A stretch of 64,000 nucleotides of DNA from Thermodesulfobacterium hveragerdense DSM 12571 (GCF_000423845.1 NZ_AUIT01000002.1:84245-148244); one strand, 5' to 3'; numbered from the stretch's first letter, positions 26,112 to 35,830 are shown. Numbers and translations are program-made. Notes: a model not told the origin generated them from the sequence alone.

Positions 26112-27524
26112 ATGATAGAACTTAAAAATCAATTAAAACTTAGTCAACAACTGATTTTAACCCCTCAACTAAAACTTTTGTTAAAAGTCCTTCAACTTAA
26201 CACCTTAGAATTAGAAGAATATCTGGTTCAAGAGGCTCAGACAAACCCCTTTTTAGAGATAGAATATAAAGACTTGGCTCCAAAAGTTAGTCAAGATAGA
26301 GACCATATGCCCGAAGAAGTTAAACTAACAGATGAAATAGATTTAGGAACTGAGGAATTTTTAGAAAAGAGTTTCTATCTTATAGAACCTCAGGAGGAAC
26401 CAGAAGAACCTATCTGGGAAAAAACCCTTAAGGCTGAAGACAAACTCAGTGATTATTTACTCTGGCAGTTTCGGATGAAAGAATTTACCCCTGTCGAATA
26501 CGAAATCGCCCAGTATATTGTAGGAAATCTTGATGAAAAAGGATATCTAACCGTTTCTTCTGAAGAACTGGCTAAAGAGGTGAACCTTGCTGCAGAGAAA
26601 GTAGAAAAAGTAAGAAATGTCATAAAGTCTTTAGACCCAGTAGGGGTAGCCTCTTACGATGTTAAAGAATGTTTACTTACTCAGCTTTTATTTATGGGTT
26701 ACAAAGAAGAAAGTCTTCCTTATGTGCTGATAGAAAAATACTTCGAACAAATTCCTGAAGGAGTAGACGTACTTTCTCAAAAGTTAGGCATAGAACCTTC
26801 AAAGATAGAAGAGGCTTTAGAGGTTATCAAACATCTTGAGCCCTATCCTGCCAGAAATTTTTATGTAGAAACTTCCACCTACATAGAACCAGACCTCAGG
26901 TTTTATAGGGAAGATGAAGAATGGAAGGTAGAGGTTCTCAAGGAAAAAAGCTTTAAGGTAAGATTAAATAACTTTTATTTAGAATACTTAAAATTAAAGA
27001 AAAAGGACCCCCGGTTTTTAAAGTCAAAACAGTTTTTAAAAGAGAAATTTAAAGAAGCGGAAAATTTGCTAAAGGCTTTAGACAGTAGATATTCAAGCCT
27101 TTATAAAGTTGGAGCAGCCATTTTGACACATCAAAAGGAGTTTTTAGAAAAAGGAATTAAATATTTAAAACCTCTTACTTTAAGGATGTTGGCTGAAGAA
27201 ACCCAGTTGCATGAATCTACTATCAGTAGGATTATTAATCGCAAATATGTACAAACGCCTTCAGGAGTTTTTTCTCTTAAGTTTTTCTTTTCTTCAGGTT
27301 ATGAATCTTCTGACGGAACAAGCCTTTCTTCTAAAGCAGTAAAAGACCTTATTAAACAGATCATTTCTCAAGAAAACCCTGAAAAACCTTTAAGTGATAA
27401 CGAGGTGGCTAAAGTTTTAAAATCTAAATATGGGGTTAATATAGCAAGAAGAACGGTTACTAAATACAGAGAAGAACTTCAAATTCCCTCAGTTCGGGAA
27501 AGGAAAAAACAAAATAAGAGGTAA
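26112..27524 (+). CDS. rpoN: Sigma-54 (RpoN)
   Basis: A 470-residue alternative sigma factor. The N-terminal activator-interacting region reads LKLSQQLILTPQLKLLLKVLQL; the core-binding domain follows (NLDEKGYLTVSSEELA and similar repeats); the C-terminal RpoN box is ARRTVTKYREELQIPS, which recognises the -24 element. It directs transcription with enhancer-binding proteins; none of those is in this window. The start is only three bases after lptB, so the two are likely translationally coupled. Flagellar genes are a plausible target. Confidence 0.97.
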   Translation: MIELKNQLKLSQQLILTPQLKLLLKVLQLNTLELEEYLVQEAQTNPFLEIEYKDLAPKVSQDRDHMPEEVKLTDEIDLGTEEFLEKSFYLIEPQEEPEEPIWEKTLKAEDKLSDYLLWQFRMKEFTPVEYEIAQYIVGNLDEKGYLTVSSEELAKEVNLAAEKVEKVRNVIKSLDPVGVASYDVKECLLTQLLFMGYKEESLPYVLIEKYFEQIPEGVDVLSQKLGIEPSKIEEALEVIKHLEPYPARNFYVETSTYIEPDLRFYREDEEWKVEVLKEKSFKVRLNNFYLEYLKLKKKDPRFLKSKQFLKEKFKEAENLLKALDSRYSSLYKVGAAILTHQKEFLEKGIKYLKPLTLRMLAEETQLHESTISRIINRKYVQTPSGVFSLKFFFSSGYESSDGTSLSSKAVKDLIKQIISQENPEKPLSDNEVAKVLKSKYGVNIARRTVTKYREELQIPSVRERKKQNKR

Positions 27525-27529
27525 GCCTT

Positions 27530-28540
27530 ATGCCTTTTATAGCTTTTGACTGCGAAGGCCCTTTAACCTTAAACGACAACGCTTTTGAGTATTCCAAGTA
27601 TATAATACCTGAGGGCCATAGGTTTTTTAAACAAGTCTCTCGTTTTGACGATTACTTAGCAGACATTAAAAAACGTCCTGGGTACAAACCAGGAGACACC
27701 CTTAAATTAATACTTCCTTTCTTAAAACTTTTTGGAGCAACCAACCAAAGCCTTAGAGAGTTTTCTCGGAAAACTTTGCTTTTTTTACCTAAGATACCTG
27801 AGGTTTTAAAGGAGATAAAAAATTTAGTCCCTACTTTTATCATCAGCACAAGTTATAAGCCCTATTTAGAAGCCCTTGCCGAGGCTATAGAGTTTCCCAT
27901 GGACCATATCTTCTGTACAGAGGTAGACCTTGATAAAGTAACCCTTTCAAAGGAAGAAACAAAAATTTTAGAAAAATTATACCAAGAAATACTTTCTTAT
28001 CCAACTATAGAAATACCGTTAAAAGCTACCTCCCCTTCCGACCTCTCTCCAGAACTCTTAAACGTGCTTGAACGGATGGAAGAGATTTTTTTTAAAATTA
28101 TTTGGAATCTTGATGTAGGGGTATTTTTAAGAGAGGTTAATCCTGTAGGGGGAGAAGAAAAGGCAAGAGCCTGCCAACAAATATCTGAAGGTTTAAATGT
28201 TCCTTTTGCAGAAGGATTTTATGCCGGAGATAGTATTACCGATATGAAGGCTTTAATCCTTTTAAGAGAAAACCAGGGGGTATCTTTGGCCTTTAATCCA
28301 AACAGATATGCCTTAAAAACTGCAGAATTTTATGCTTTAAGCAAAAACGGATTGGTTTTTAAAGATTTGGTAAAACTGTTTATTGAACAAGGAAAAGAAG
28401 GACTCGATAGTTTTGTGTCTTTCAAAGGTTATGAGTTTGAAAAAGTTCCTTCAGAGCCTGAAGTTTTTGAAAATCTTGTAGACAAATGTGAAAACTTTAG
28501 AAAGATTGTAAGGGGAACGTTGATAGGAGATTTAGGGTGA
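27530..28540 (+). CDS. HAD-superfamily protein resembling archaeal EhaR
   Basis: A 336-residue HAD-fold protein. Motif I is FDCEGPLT with the nucleophile Asp (AFDCEG); the phosphate-binding Thr/Ser is in TFIISTSYKPYLEAL; motif IV appears as EGFYAGDSITDMKAL. The overall make-up resembles proteins called EhaR in methanogens, HAD proteins found in a hydrogenase operon but widespread outside it. I cannot say what its substrate is. It sits between rpoN (5 bases) and the rhomboid gene (4-base overlap). Confidence 0.7.
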   Translation: MPFIAFDCEGPLTLNDNAFEYSKYIIPEGHRFFKQVSRFDDYLADIKKRPGYKPGDTLKLILPFLKLFGATNQSLREFSRKTLLFLPKIPEVLKEIKNLVPTFIISTSYKPYLEALAEAIEFPMDHIFCTEVDLDKVTLSKEETKILEKLYQEILSYPTIEIPLKATSPSDLSPELLNVLERMEEIFFKIIWNLDVGVFLREVNPVGGEEKARACQQISEGLNVPFAEGFYAGDSITDMKALILLRENQGVSLAFNPNRYALKTAEFYALSKNGLVFKDLVKLFIEQGKEGLDSFVSFKGYEFEKVPSEPEVFENLVDKCENFRKIVRGTLIGDLG

Positions 28541-29277
28541 TACCCTTACAAGATATCTTGCCAAGACGTAACCCTCCGGTAATGACCTGGTTTATCATTC
28601 TTTTAAATACTTTAGTTTTTTTTTATGAAATCTCTTTACCTACTGTAGAAAGAGAAATCTTTTTTAAAACCTGGGGATTTATACCTGCTATCTTTTTTGA
28701 TCCTTACTTTAACTTTCTTGTTGGTTTTCCTTGGTATCATAAGTTTTTAACCCTTTTTACCCATCTTTTTATCCACGGAGGGTGGCTTCATTTTATAGGT
28801 AACATGTGGACTTTATGGATTTTTGGGGATAATGTTGAAGACCGATTAGGACCATTTAGGTTTTTATTTTTTTATTTAGTGTGTGGAATTTTAGCTACGA
28901 TGCTCCATTCTTTTATCTATCCTAACTCTGTTATTCCTTTAGTAGGAGCCTCTGGTGCTATCTCTGGAGTTATGGGAGCCTACTTTTTATTGTATCCTTT
29001 AGCAAGAATTCTGGTAGTTTTTCCGGTGTTTTTTATACCCCTATTTTTTGAGGTCCCTGCCTTCATATTTTTGGGTTTATGGTTTTTGCTTCAGTTTTAT
29101 AACGGACTTTTTTCGTTGGTTTTACCAGAAAGTTTTGGTGGGGTTGCCTGGTTTGCTCATATAGGTGGTTTTTTGGCAGGAGCCTTGCTATATAAAATTT
29201 TCTGTAAAAGAAAATGCAGATTCTATAAAGATGAATATACCTTTTTTGGTTCCTTTTTTGATATAGACAAGCCTTAA
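28537..29277 (+). CDS. Rhomboid-family intramembrane serine protease
   Basis: A 246-residue polytopic protein with about six membrane helices. Family motifs are visible: FIHGGWLHFIGNMWTLWIFGDNVED (His and Asn residues of helix 2), the catalytic Ser in GASGAISGVMGAYF, and the catalytic His in FAHIGGFLAGALLY. It cleaves within membranes. The start overlaps the upstream HAD gene by four bases, and a Clp-fold membrane protease follows 14 bases later, so two membrane-associated proteases are co-transcribed. Confidence 0.94.
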   Translation: MIPLQDILPRRNPPVMTWFIILLNTLVFFYEISLPTVEREIFFKTWGFIPAIFFDPYFNFLVGFPWYHKFLTLFTHLFIHGGWLHFIGNMWTLWIFGDNVEDRLGPFRFLFFYLVCGILATMLHSFIYPNSVIPLVGASGAISGVMGAYFLLYPLARILVVFPVFFIPLFFEVPAFIFLGLWFLLQFYNGLFSLVLPESFGGVAWFAHIGGFLAGALLYKIFCKRKCRFYKDEYTFFGSFFDIDKP

Positions 29278-29291
29278 GGGGGTTTTATGTT

Positions 29292-30113
29292 ATGGTTGGT
29301 ATAGGAGACCTTTTCTGGATTATCTTTTTTGCCATAGCTATGCAACCTTTTTTGAGACAAAAGTTCTTAGAAATAGCCAGACAAAAAGCCATAGAACAAA
29401 TCGAAAAAAAGAGAGGTTCAAGGGTTATTTTGTTGGTTCATCGTCAAGAAAAAATGTCGTTTTTTGGTTTTCCTCTGATGAGATACATCGATATCAACGA
29501 TTCTGAAGAGGTAATAAGGGCCATACATCTTACAGATAAAGACGTTCCTATAGATTTAATACTCCATACTCCAGGAGGATTGGTTTTGGCCTCTCTTCAG
29601 ATCGCCCTTGCCATAAAAAAACATCCGGCTAAGGTTACAGCCTTTATTCCTCATTATGCTATGAGCGGAGGAACCCTTATTGCTCTTGCCTGTGATGAAA
29701 TAGTGATGGATGAACACGCTGTGCTTGGACCGGTAGATCCTCAGTTAGGAGAATATCCAGCTGCCTCGATTCTAAGAGCAGTTAAAAGAAAACCTTTAGA
29801 ACATATAGACGATAAAACCTTGATTTTAGCAGATGTAGCTGAGATGGCTTTAAAACAGATGAAAGAAAATCTAAAAGTAATCCTAAACGATAGATATTCT
29901 GAAGAAAAAATAAACACCTTAGCAGAAATACTGTCTCAAGGATACTTTACTCACGATTATCCTATTACTTATGAAAAAGCCTTAGAATTAGGGCTACCGG
30001 TGAGCAAAGACATGCCTATAGAAATCTATCAACTTATGAAATTATTTCCTCAACCAACCAAAACAACCTCTTCGGTAGAATACATACCTTTACCTAAAAA
30101 AGGCAAACCTTAA
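29292..30113 (+). CDS. SDH-type Clp-fold serine protease (SppA/ClpP-like)
   Basis: A 273-residue protein with an N-terminal membrane helix (residues 4-22) and a ClpP/crotonase-fold protease domain of the serine dehydrogenase proteinase family. LILHTPGGLVLAS corresponds to the oxyanion loop, and the likely catalytic Ser is in HYAMSGGTLIALACDE; GPVDPQLG follows as in this family. It may handle membrane protein fragments alongside the rhomboid protease upstream, but the substrate is unknown. Its stop overlaps that of the convergent macro-domain gene. Confidence 0.88.
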   Translation: MVGIGDLFWIIFFAIAMQPFLRQKFLEIARQKAIEQIEKKRGSRVILLVHRQEKMSFFGFPLMRYIDINDSEEVIRAIHLTDKDVPIDLILHTPGGLVLASLQIALAIKKHPAKVTAFIPHYAMSGGTLIALACDEIVMDEHAVLGPVDPQLGEYPAASILRAVKRKPLEHIDDKTLILADVAEMALKQMKENLKVILNDRYSEEKINTLAEILSQGYFTHDYPITYEKALELGLPVSKDMPIEIYQLMKLFPQPTKTTSSVEYIPLPKKGKP

Positions 30114-30658
30114 GCACCTTTAGAAGATATCAGCGATTTCAATGTTTCTGCAAATACTTGAAAATGTTCTTCTTTCCAGAGGACAAACACAATTTTTTGG
30201 GGGGATTTATGTTTTTTCAGAAAGTCACATACTGTTTTTAAGGCGATCTTTGCAGCCTCTTTTATAGGATAACCATAGGCTCCTGTGCTAAGAGCAGGAA
30301 AAGCAACTGAGTTGAGACCATAATCTAAGACTAATTTTAAAGAATTTTGGTAGGCCTTCTTAAGAAGTTCAGGTTCACCGCTTTTTCCGTCTCTGTATAT
30401 AGGACCTACTGTATGAATAACATATTTTGCCTTAAGGTTCCCCCCTTTCGTGATTACTGCCTCACCGGTAGGGCATTTTTTATATTTAGCCCTAAGTTCT
30501 TCAAGAATTACAGGCCCACCTTTTCTATGAATGGCTCCGTCAACCCCTCCCCCTGGAATAAGTTCCTGGTTAGCCGCGTTAACTATAGCCTCAGTTTCTT
30601 GTTCAGTAATATCTCCTTGGATTAATTCAATTTCACATCCTTCAATATAAACCTTCAT
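30110..30658 (-). CDS. Macro-domain protein (ADP-ribose deacylase-like)
   Basis: A 182-residue protein consisting of one macro domain. It shows IVNAANQELIPGGGVDGAIHRKGG (with the catalytic-type Asn/Asp), KYVIHTVGPIY, and FPALSTGAYGYPIKEAA. Homologues hydrolyse O-acetyl-ADP-ribose or remove ADP-ribose from proteins. An inverted repeat of nine bases lies immediately upstream and includes its ribosome-binding region. It follows tRNA-Arg on the same strand and is convergent with the SDH-type protease gene. Confidence 0.95.
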   Translation of the reverse strand: MKVYIEGCEIELIQGDITEQETEAIVNAANQELIPGGGVDGAIHRKGGPVILEELRAKYKKCPTGEAVITKGGNLKAKYVIHTVGPIYRDGKSGEPELLKKAYQNSLKLVLDYGLNSVAFPALSTGAYGYPIKEAAKIALKTVCDFLKKHKSPQKIVFVLWKEEHFQVFAETLKSLISSKGA

Positions 30659-30660
30659 GG

Positions 30661-30686
30661 TTTTACCTTCCCTTTTTAAGGTAAAA
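30661..30686 (-). repeat. Hairpin between tRNA-Arg and the macro-domain start
   Basis: A perfect 9-bp inverted repeat, TTTTACCTT at 30661-30669 and AAGGTAAAA at 30678-30686, with an 8-base loop. In the minus-strand RNA it falls directly after the tRNA and two bases before the macro-domain start codon, so the AAGG ribosome site is in the stem. It could protect or stop the tRNA transcript or limit macro-domain translation. Confidence 0.55.
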
Positions 30687-30760
30687 CGGGTCTGGGGGGA
30701 TTTGAACCCCCGACTCCTGGCTCCGGAGGCCAGTGCTCTTTCCAGCTGAGCTACAGACCC
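30687..30760 (-). tRNA. tRNA-Arg (anticodon CCG)
   Basis: A complete cloverleaf on the minus strand: acceptor GGGTCTG with CAGACCC, D arm GCTC/GAGC, anticodon stem CTGGC/GCCAG around loop CTCCGGA (anticodon CCG), T arm with GGTTCAAATCC. The discriminator is G and CCA is not encoded. A TATAAT lies about 13 bases upstream (30773-30778 region), without a good -35. Confidence 0.96.
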
Positions 30761-30793
30761 ATCACCTTTAAATTATACCTTAAACAAATACTT

Positions 30794-32725
30794 TTACACC
30801 TTAACCCCTTCAACCGCCCTGTTTAATTCCATAATAACATTTTTAAGTACTTCTATTTCTTCTATAACTCTATCGTTTAATTCTTTTATTTCAACGGCAA
30901 GTTGACTTGACTGAATAGCAGCCTGAGCAACCTCATTGCTTGCAACGCTTTGTTCCTCTGTTGCCGCTGCTATCTGATTGATAGCATCTCTAACCTGAAT
31001 GCTTGATTGAGCAATATTTTCAAGAACATCTTTAATTTTCGTTAAAGCATTTAATGCCTCTCCTACTTTTTCCACCGTGGTATTCATGTTGTCCATAGAG
31101 TTTTTAGATTCTTGTTGAACGGCTAAGATTCTATTTGCAATATCTTCGGTTGCCTTTATCGTTTTTTCAGCAAGCTTTCTAACCTCTCCTGCAACCACCG
31201 CAAAACCTTTTCCATGCTCCCCAGCTCGCGCTGCCTCTATCGTTGCGTTAAGTGCAAGGAGATTTGTCTGGTCTGCTATGTCTTTAATCATCACAACTAT
31301 ATCTCCTATTTCGTTTACTCTTATGTTTAAAGTATCCAAGGTTTTCTTAAGTTCATCTGTTGCTTGAGTGGTTTCATGAATTATTACCATAGACTCATCT
31401 GCTAACCTTGCTCCTTCTTCTGATACTTTTTGGGATTTATTGGCTAATTCTTGAGCATAATGAGCGTTTTTAGCAACATCTGCAATGGTTGCACTCATCT
31501 CCTCTACTGCTGCTGCAATCTGATTTGCCTGGTTGGTCTGAAGGTCTATTTTTTTCTTTACAGAATCAACGTTCCCCAGAAGATTCTCTACAACCTCATA
31601 AACGGTTGAGGCTGAACTTTTAATCTGTTTTACCAACCTTTGAGTGAACTCTTCAACCTTGATAACTGCCTGGGCGATAAGACCGATTTCATCTTTTCTA
31701 TTTCTGTACCCCTTTCCAAAACCAATTCTGCTAAAATCACCCTTGGCTACCTCTCCAAGTTTTGCTGCCATGTCTGGAATTGGATTCAAGCTTCTTTGAG
31801 TGAGTACATAAATAAGTATTCCTATAGCAATGGCTGCTAAAATATTTAAAACAAACATGACATTTCTAAAAGTATAAGACACCCCATAAATTTGACTCTT
31901 AGGAACATTTATAGAAATTAACCACTTAAAACCAGAATAAACTTGAGCTATAGAGACATGTTTTTCCCCGTTTATCTTTGTTTCTACAGCTTCCCCTTCT
32001 TTGGCTTTTGATAGTTTTTCTATACTTTCTTTTCCTAAATCTTTTCCAGCAATAAGTTTAGGTTCTCCTTTGGCAACATCATACACAGACACAAACCCTC
32101 TTTCTCCTATCTTAAGACTGCCTAAATAATTTTTAAACTCATTAATGACAGGAGTGATATCAAAACCTATGAAAAATACGCCTATTACAGCTCCGCTTGA
32201 GTCCTTTACAGGTACATATTTAGTCATATACTCTTTACCAAAAAGGGTAGCCTTTCCTACATAGGTTTCTCCCCTTAACAAACCTTGATATGCAGGATGA
32301 TTCCTATCTAAAGTCGTCCCAACTGCACGGGTTCCATCTTCTTTTTTAAGAGAGGTTGCCACTCTTAAAAAATCGTCTCCTTCTCTTTTAAAAATGGTTG
32401 CTACACTTCCGCCTGTGATAGCGGTAAACTTATCACAGACATCGTTGCTGGGATTACTAATACTTGGTCCTAAAGACATATAAACACTCATAAAACGGTC
32501 AGCTGAATACCTTGCAAACTGGTCAAAGGTTTGTAGTTCATGGATAATCGTTTTAAATTCAAGGTTTAAGGTTGCAAGTTCTTTCTTTTTTATAGAAGAA
32601 CTTGTCTGAAAATAAAGAACAGCCGCAACTATAGAATACACTAACAAAATAGAAACAAGAGCTAAAACAAAAATCTTTTTACTTAAAGATAAACCATCTA
32701 AAACATTTTTACCCCTTTCTCCCAT
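30794..32725 (-). CDS. Methyl-accepting chemotaxis protein with a double-Cache sensor
   Basis: A 643-residue chemoreceptor. A membrane helix at about 15-37 is followed by a periplasmic Cache_3/Cache_2-type sensor (residues 40-280; [21 protein letters not shown], and [21 protein letters not shown]), a second helix near 285-310, a HAMP segment and a long coiled-coil signalling domain. The hairpin tip reads [35 protein letters not shown]. Its signalling domain is in the A-rich style of surrounding genes, unlike the two receptors at 33109 and 35870. No che genes are in the window. Ligand unknown. Confidence 0.95.
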   Translation of the reverse strand: MGERGKNVLDGLSLSKKIFVLALVSILLVYSIVAAVLYFQTSSSIKKKELATLNLEFKTIIHELQTFDQFARYSADRFMSVYMSLGPSISNPSNDVCDKFTAITGGSVATIFKREGDDFLRVATSLKKEDGTRAVGTTLDRNHPAYQGLLRGETYVGKATLFGKEYMTKYVPVKDSSGAVIGVFFIGFDITPVINEFKNYLGSLKIGERGFVSVYDVAKGEPKLIAGKDLGKESIEKLSKAKEGEAVETKINGEKHVSIAQVYSGFKWLISINVPKSQIYGVSYTFRNVMFVLNILAAIAIGILIYVLTQRSLNPIPDMAAKLGEVAKGDFSRIGFGKGYRNRKDEIGLIAQAVIKVEEFTQRLVKQIKSSASTVYEVVENLLGNVDSVKKKIDLQTNQANQIAAAVEEMSATIADVAKNAHYAQELANKSQKVSEEGARLADESMVIIHETTQATDELKKTLDTLNIRVNEIGDIVVMIKDIADQTNLLALNATIEAARAGEHGKGFAVVAGEVRKLAEKTIKATEDIANRILAVQQESKNSMDNMNTTVEKVGEALNALTKIKDVLENIAQSSIQVRDAINQIAAATEEQSVASNEVAQAAIQSSQLAVEIKELNDRVIEEIEVLKNVIMELNRAVEGVKV

Positions 32726-32798
32726 TTCCTCCTCCTGGAATTAAATAATATATCATTATTTATACTTTTCATTAACCTTTTATTATAATTAACATTTT

Positions 32799-32826
32799 AT
32801 TATAAAAACAGGGTCCTAAAAGTCAA
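32799..32826 (-). promoter_or_regulatory. Sigma-70-type promoter for the double-Cache chemoreceptor
   Basis: Minus-strand TTGACT and a perfect TATAAT separated by 16 bases, about 74 bases upstream of the start codon at 32725. A GGAGGAGG ribosome site precedes the gene. Confidence 0.6.
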
Positions 32827-33012
32827 GCAATATTGACATAAAAAAGCTAAGAGCTAAAAGATAAAAAAGTAACATGCACTACTAAAGAATATTCAAAAAA
32901 GAAAGAATTCACAAAATTGTTTGTTAAAATTTTATATTAAAAGGTACAACTTAATACTTATAAGGTTAATCTATTTTAAAAAACATAATGGCAAAGCGGT
33001 AAAAATATTCAA

Positions 33013-33040
33013 TTGTTCAAAAAATCACATATCCTAAAAT
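33013..33040 (+). promoter_or_regulatory. Candidate sigma-70-type promoter for the sCache chemoreceptor
   Basis: TTGTTC and TAAAAT separated by 16 bases, 69 bases upstream of the ATG at 33109. Four of six and five of six consensus positions match. Confidence 0.4.
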
Positions 33041-33108
33041 TCCTTTTTAAATTTTTATAAAATTTAAGAATAGAAAAAGTATTCAAATATTGGTAGGAGG
33101 TGGGGAAC

Positions 33109-34824
33109 ATGAAAAAGTTTGAAAATTTGAGTATAAAAAATAAGCTTTTGCTTTTAGTCTTTTTTTCTTTATTTGGTTATATAATATTTTTCCTTTTACA
33201 ATCTACTTACTTAAAAGAATCTATTCTAAAAGAAAAAAAGGTAGAACTAATTCAAAAAGGAGAGATGGCCTTATCTATAGTAGAATATTACTACAGTCTT
33301 TATAAAGCTGGGAATCTTACCGAAGAAGAGGCTAAAGAAAAGGCAAAGCTTGCCATAAAAAACTTACGTTATGAAGAAAGAACTAACTATTTCTGGATAA
33401 ATGATGGAAGTCTCCCCTATCCGATAATGGTAATGCATCCAACGGTTCCTCAGCTTGAAGGAAAACCTCTTTCTGACACCAAATTCAACGTAGCATACAA
33501 ACGACAGACTGACCTTAATGCAAAAGAGGAAAAGGTAAACAATCAAAATCTTTTTACTCTTTTGGTAGAAACTGCAGGTAAAACAGGACAGGCTTTTGTT
33601 TGGTACAAATGGCCTAAACCGTTAAAAGGGGGAGGAGTAACTAAAGAAGTTTATCCTAAACTTTCCTATGTCGTAAAGTTTGAACCATGGAACTGGTATA
33701 TAGGAACAGGGGTTTATATTGATGATGTCGATAAAGCTTTTATACAAGCTATGAAGAGAAATAGTATAAAAACTGGCTTAGCTGTGTTAATAATTTTACT
33801 TATCACAGGATTTTTGGCTATTTTATCTGTCCGTTCTATTTCTATACCAATCTCTGAATTAGAAGAAAAAATAAAAAAATTTGGACAGGGACATCTAAAC
33901 ATCGAGTTTAAAACCCAAAGAAAAGATGAAATAGGTAAAATTGCTAACAGCTTAGATGATGCTATTAGCAACCTCAAGGGAATTCTTTTAAGTATCAAAG
34001 AAGTTTCAGAAAGTCTTTCTGATTCAGCCAATGGTCTAACTGAAGTGTCTAATCAGTTCAAAATAAGCCTTGACCTCCAAACCCAGCAAGCAACCCAGAT
34101 TGCCTCTGCTGCAGAAGAAATGTCCATTACTGTGGTTGATATCGCTAAAAACACGACAAGCATTTTAGAAGAAAGTAAAAAAACAGCAGAAATTGCCAAA
34201 GAAGGTGAAACCTATATTTTAAAAACCGCAAATGAAGTTAAAATAATAGAAAAAACAGCAGAAAAACTAAAAGAAGTCATGTATAGTTTAGAAGAAAGGA
34301 CCAGGGCAATAGAGAGTGTGGTAGAGTTTATCAAGGATGTGGCAGAGCAGACCAATTTACTTGCATTAAACGCAACGATTGAGGCAGCCCGAGCTGGAGA
34401 GCATGGAAAATCTTTTGCGGTTGTTGCAGGGGAGATAAGAAAATTAGCAGAAAGAACTAACAAATCAACCGATGAGATAGCAGGTGTTATAAGGGAGATA
34501 AAGGGAGTGGTAGAGGAGGTGAGTAGGGAGGTAGAGGAGATAGGTGCTAAGGTTGAGAGTGGTGCAAGGCTTAGTGAGGAGGCATCAGGGATTCTTAGTA
34601 GGATAGCAGATGCGGCAGAAAGATTGCAGGAGATGATACAGAGCATTGCAAGTGCGACAGAGGAGATGAGTGTGACAGCAGAGGCTGTAGCAAAGGATGT
34701 GGGCAGTGTGGCAGAGGCAGCCAAGGAGCTTGAGGCAGGGGTTGAGCAGGTGGTTGCTACAACGACTGAGGTTGCCAAACTTGGGAATGAGCTTAAGACC
34801 GCGGTAGAGAAATTTAGGGTTTAG
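33109..34824 (+). CDS. Methyl-accepting chemotaxis protein with an sCache_2-type sensor
   Basis: A 571-residue chemoreceptor. Two membrane helices (about 14-33 and 222-242) flank a periplasmic single-Cache domain with [20 protein letters not shown] and WYKWPKP, typical of sCache_2 sensors of small organic acids. HAMP and a signalling domain follow, with [41 protein letters not shown]. The start is the ATG with GGAGG eight bases upstream; a GTG three codons earlier lies in that site. From 34297 onward the DNA switches to GAG/AGG-rich codons and is identical for 377 bp to the receptor at 35870, and its last 120 bp are identical to the receptor at the right edge. rnhA follows 14 bases later. Confidence 0.95.
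   Translation: MKKFENLSIKNKLLLLVFFSLFGYIIFFLLQSTYLKESILKEKKVELIQKGEMALSIVEYYYSLYKAGNLTEEEAKEKAKLAIKNLRYEERTNYFWINDGSLPYPIMVMHPTVPQLEGKPLSDTKFNVAYKRQTDLNAKEEKVNNQNLFTLLVETAGKTGQAFVWYKWPKPLKGGGVTKEVYPKLSYVVKFEPWNWYIGTGVYIDDVDKAFIQAMKRNSIKTGLAVLIILLITGFLAILSVRSISIPISELEEKIKKFGQGHLNIEFKTQRKDEIGKIANSLDDAISNLKGILLSIKEVSESLSDSANGLTEVSNQFKISLDLQTQQATQIASAAEEMSITVVDIAKNTTSILEESKKTAEIAKEGETYILKTANEVKIIEKTAEKLKEVMYSLEERTRAIESVVEFIKDVAEQTNLLALNATIEAARAGEHGKSFAVVAGEIRKLAERTNKSTDEIAGVIREIKGVVEEVSREVEEIGAKVESGARLSEEASGILSRIADAAERLQEMIQSIASATEEMSVTAEAVAKDVGSVAEAAKELEAGVEQVVATTTEVAKLGNELKTAVEKFRV
34297..34673 (+). repeat. 377-bp perfect direct repeat, copy 1 (chemoreceptor signalling region)
   Basis: By base-by-base reading this is identical to 36965-37341. 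It encodes the hairpin-tip part of the chemoreceptor signalling domain. The identity includes all synonymous positions and ends abruptly on both sides. Confidence 0.95.
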
Positions 34825-34829
34825 TTTGT
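34705..34829 (+). repeat. 125-bp perfect inverted repeat, copy 1 (chemoreceptor 3' end)
   Basis: The last 120 coding bases and five bases after the stop are identical to the reverse complement of 63876-64000 at the right edge of the window. The match probably continues beyond the edge. Confidence 0.95.
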
Positions 34830-34838
34830 ATAAAGTTT

Positions 34839-35276
34839 ATGATAAAAGTTTATGTAGATGGGGCTTGTTTGGGGAATCCAGGTCCTGGAGGCTGGGCGGT
34901 TTTGATTTTAGATGATGGTCGAGAACATTTGATTACAGGTGGGGAAGAAGTAACCACCAACAACCGGATGGAGCTTGAGGCAGTCCTCCAGGCCCTTTCT
35001 TTTTTTAAACAACCTACTGAAATTACCATTTTTTGTGATTCAGAATATGTGATAAAAGGTGCAACACAGTGGCTTTCTAACTGGAAGAAAAAAGTTTATA
35101 GGACTGCAGACGGAAAACCGGTTAAAAATAGGGACTTATGGGAAAAACTTGATGAACTTCTCAAGTTTCATAAGGTTTCTTTTCAAAAGGTTTCTGCCCA
35201 CAGTGGAGATCCTTTAAACGAAAAGGTAGACCAAATAGCTAAGAAAAGTGCTCAGAGATGGAAAAAAGATATTTAG
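34839..35276 (+). CDS. rnhA: Ribonuclease HI
   Basis: A 145-residue RNase H that degrades RNA in RNA-DNA hybrids. Catalytic and fold residues are in place: VYVDGACLGNPGPGGWAVL (first Asp), TNNRMELEAVLQAL (Glu), IFCDSEYVIKGATQWLSNW (second Asp) and AHSGDPLNEKVDQIAK (last Asp). Length is typical of the type 1 enzyme. It sits between two chemoreceptor genes in a likely transcript and its 3' end overlaps ubiX by 19 bases. Confidence 0.97.
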   Translation: MIKVYVDGACLGNPGPGGWAVLILDDGREHLITGGEEVTTNNRMELEAVLQALSFFKQPTEITIFCDSEYVIKGATQWLSNWKKKVYRTADGKPVKNRDLWEKLDELLKFHKVSFQKVSAHSGDPLNEKVDQIAKKSAQRWKKDI

Positions 35277-35830
35277 TAGGTATAACAGGGGCAAGTGGAG
35301 CGATTTATGCAAAGTTTTTTTTACAGGAACTAAGGGAGTTAGGGGTTAAAACTGAGGTAATTATTACAGAGGCAGGAAAAAGGGTTTGGGAGGCAGAGTT
35401 AAACTCTTCGTGGGATGGTCTAAAAGATTTAGCTTTTAAGGTTTATCAGGAAAGGGAAATTTCAGCTCCACCTGCCAGTGGTTCTTCTTTATATTCTGGG
35501 ATGGTGGTCATACCTTGCAGTATGGGGACGTTAGGGGCTATTGCTCATGGAGTTTCAAGAAATCTGCTTCAAAGGGCGGCAGACGTGATGTTAAAGGAGA
35601 GAAGGCCTTTAGTTTTAGTGGTGAGAGAAACCCCTCTAAACTTTATTCACATAAAAAACATGGAAGCTTGTCTTAAGGCAGGAGCTGTTATTTTTCCAGC
35701 CATGCCCTCGTTTTATCAAAGACCTAAGACTTTAGAGGAGCTGGTAGACTTTTTTGTGAAAAGGCTTCTTATGTTTCTGGGTTTTAACCCCCAAGGTTTT
35801 AAGAGCTGGGAAGAAATCTGCGAAAGTTAA
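35258..35830 (+). CDS. ubiX: UbiX-type flavin prenyltransferase
   Basis: A 190-residue enzyme that prenylates FMN to make the cofactor of UbiD-type decarboxylases. Family motifs: VGITGASGAIYAKFFLQEL for FMN binding, the middle segment VVIPCSMGTLGAIAHGVSRNLLQRAADVMLKERRPLVLVVRETPLNFIHIKNM, and PAMPSFYQRPKTLEELVDFFV near the end. No ubiD is in the window; in anaerobes UbiX/UbiD act in menaquinone (futalosine) or aromatic acid pathways. It overlaps rnhA by 19 bases and is followed by a chemoreceptor gene 39 bases on. Confidence 0.97.
   Translation: MEKRYLVGITGASGAIYAKFFLQELRELGVKTEVIITEAGKRVWEAELNSSWDGLKDLAFKVYQEREISAPPASGSSLYSGMVVIPCSMGTLGAIAHGVSRNLLQRAADVMLKERRPLVLVVRETPLNFIHIKNMEACLKAGAVIFPAMPSFYQRPKTLEELVDFFVKRLLMFLGFNPQGFKSWEEICES

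Larger units (their letters stand above)
32726..33108. other. 383-bp AT-rich divergent intergenic region between two chemoreceptor genes
   Basis: No convincing gene is visible in either strand. The stretch is very AT-rich and holds a good sigma-70-type promoter for the left gene and a weaker candidate for the right gene. No clear sigma-28 (flagellar class 3) promoter could be recognised, and no repeat or tRNA. Confidence 0.7.

Noticed and set aside
32726..33108. Search for sigma-28 (flagellar) promoters ahead of the chemoreceptor genes
   Set aside because: No TAAA-N15-GCCGATAA-like match could be found; sigma-70-like elements explain the region better.
34212..34778. Long open frame on the minus strand (188 codons) opposite the chemoreceptor signalling region, and a near-identical one at 36880-37431
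   Set aside because: It is a shadow of the GAG/AGG-rich chemoreceptor codons, Ser/Thr/Ala-rich with no signal, start site or family resemblance. Its conservation between copies follows from the 377-bp DNA repeat.
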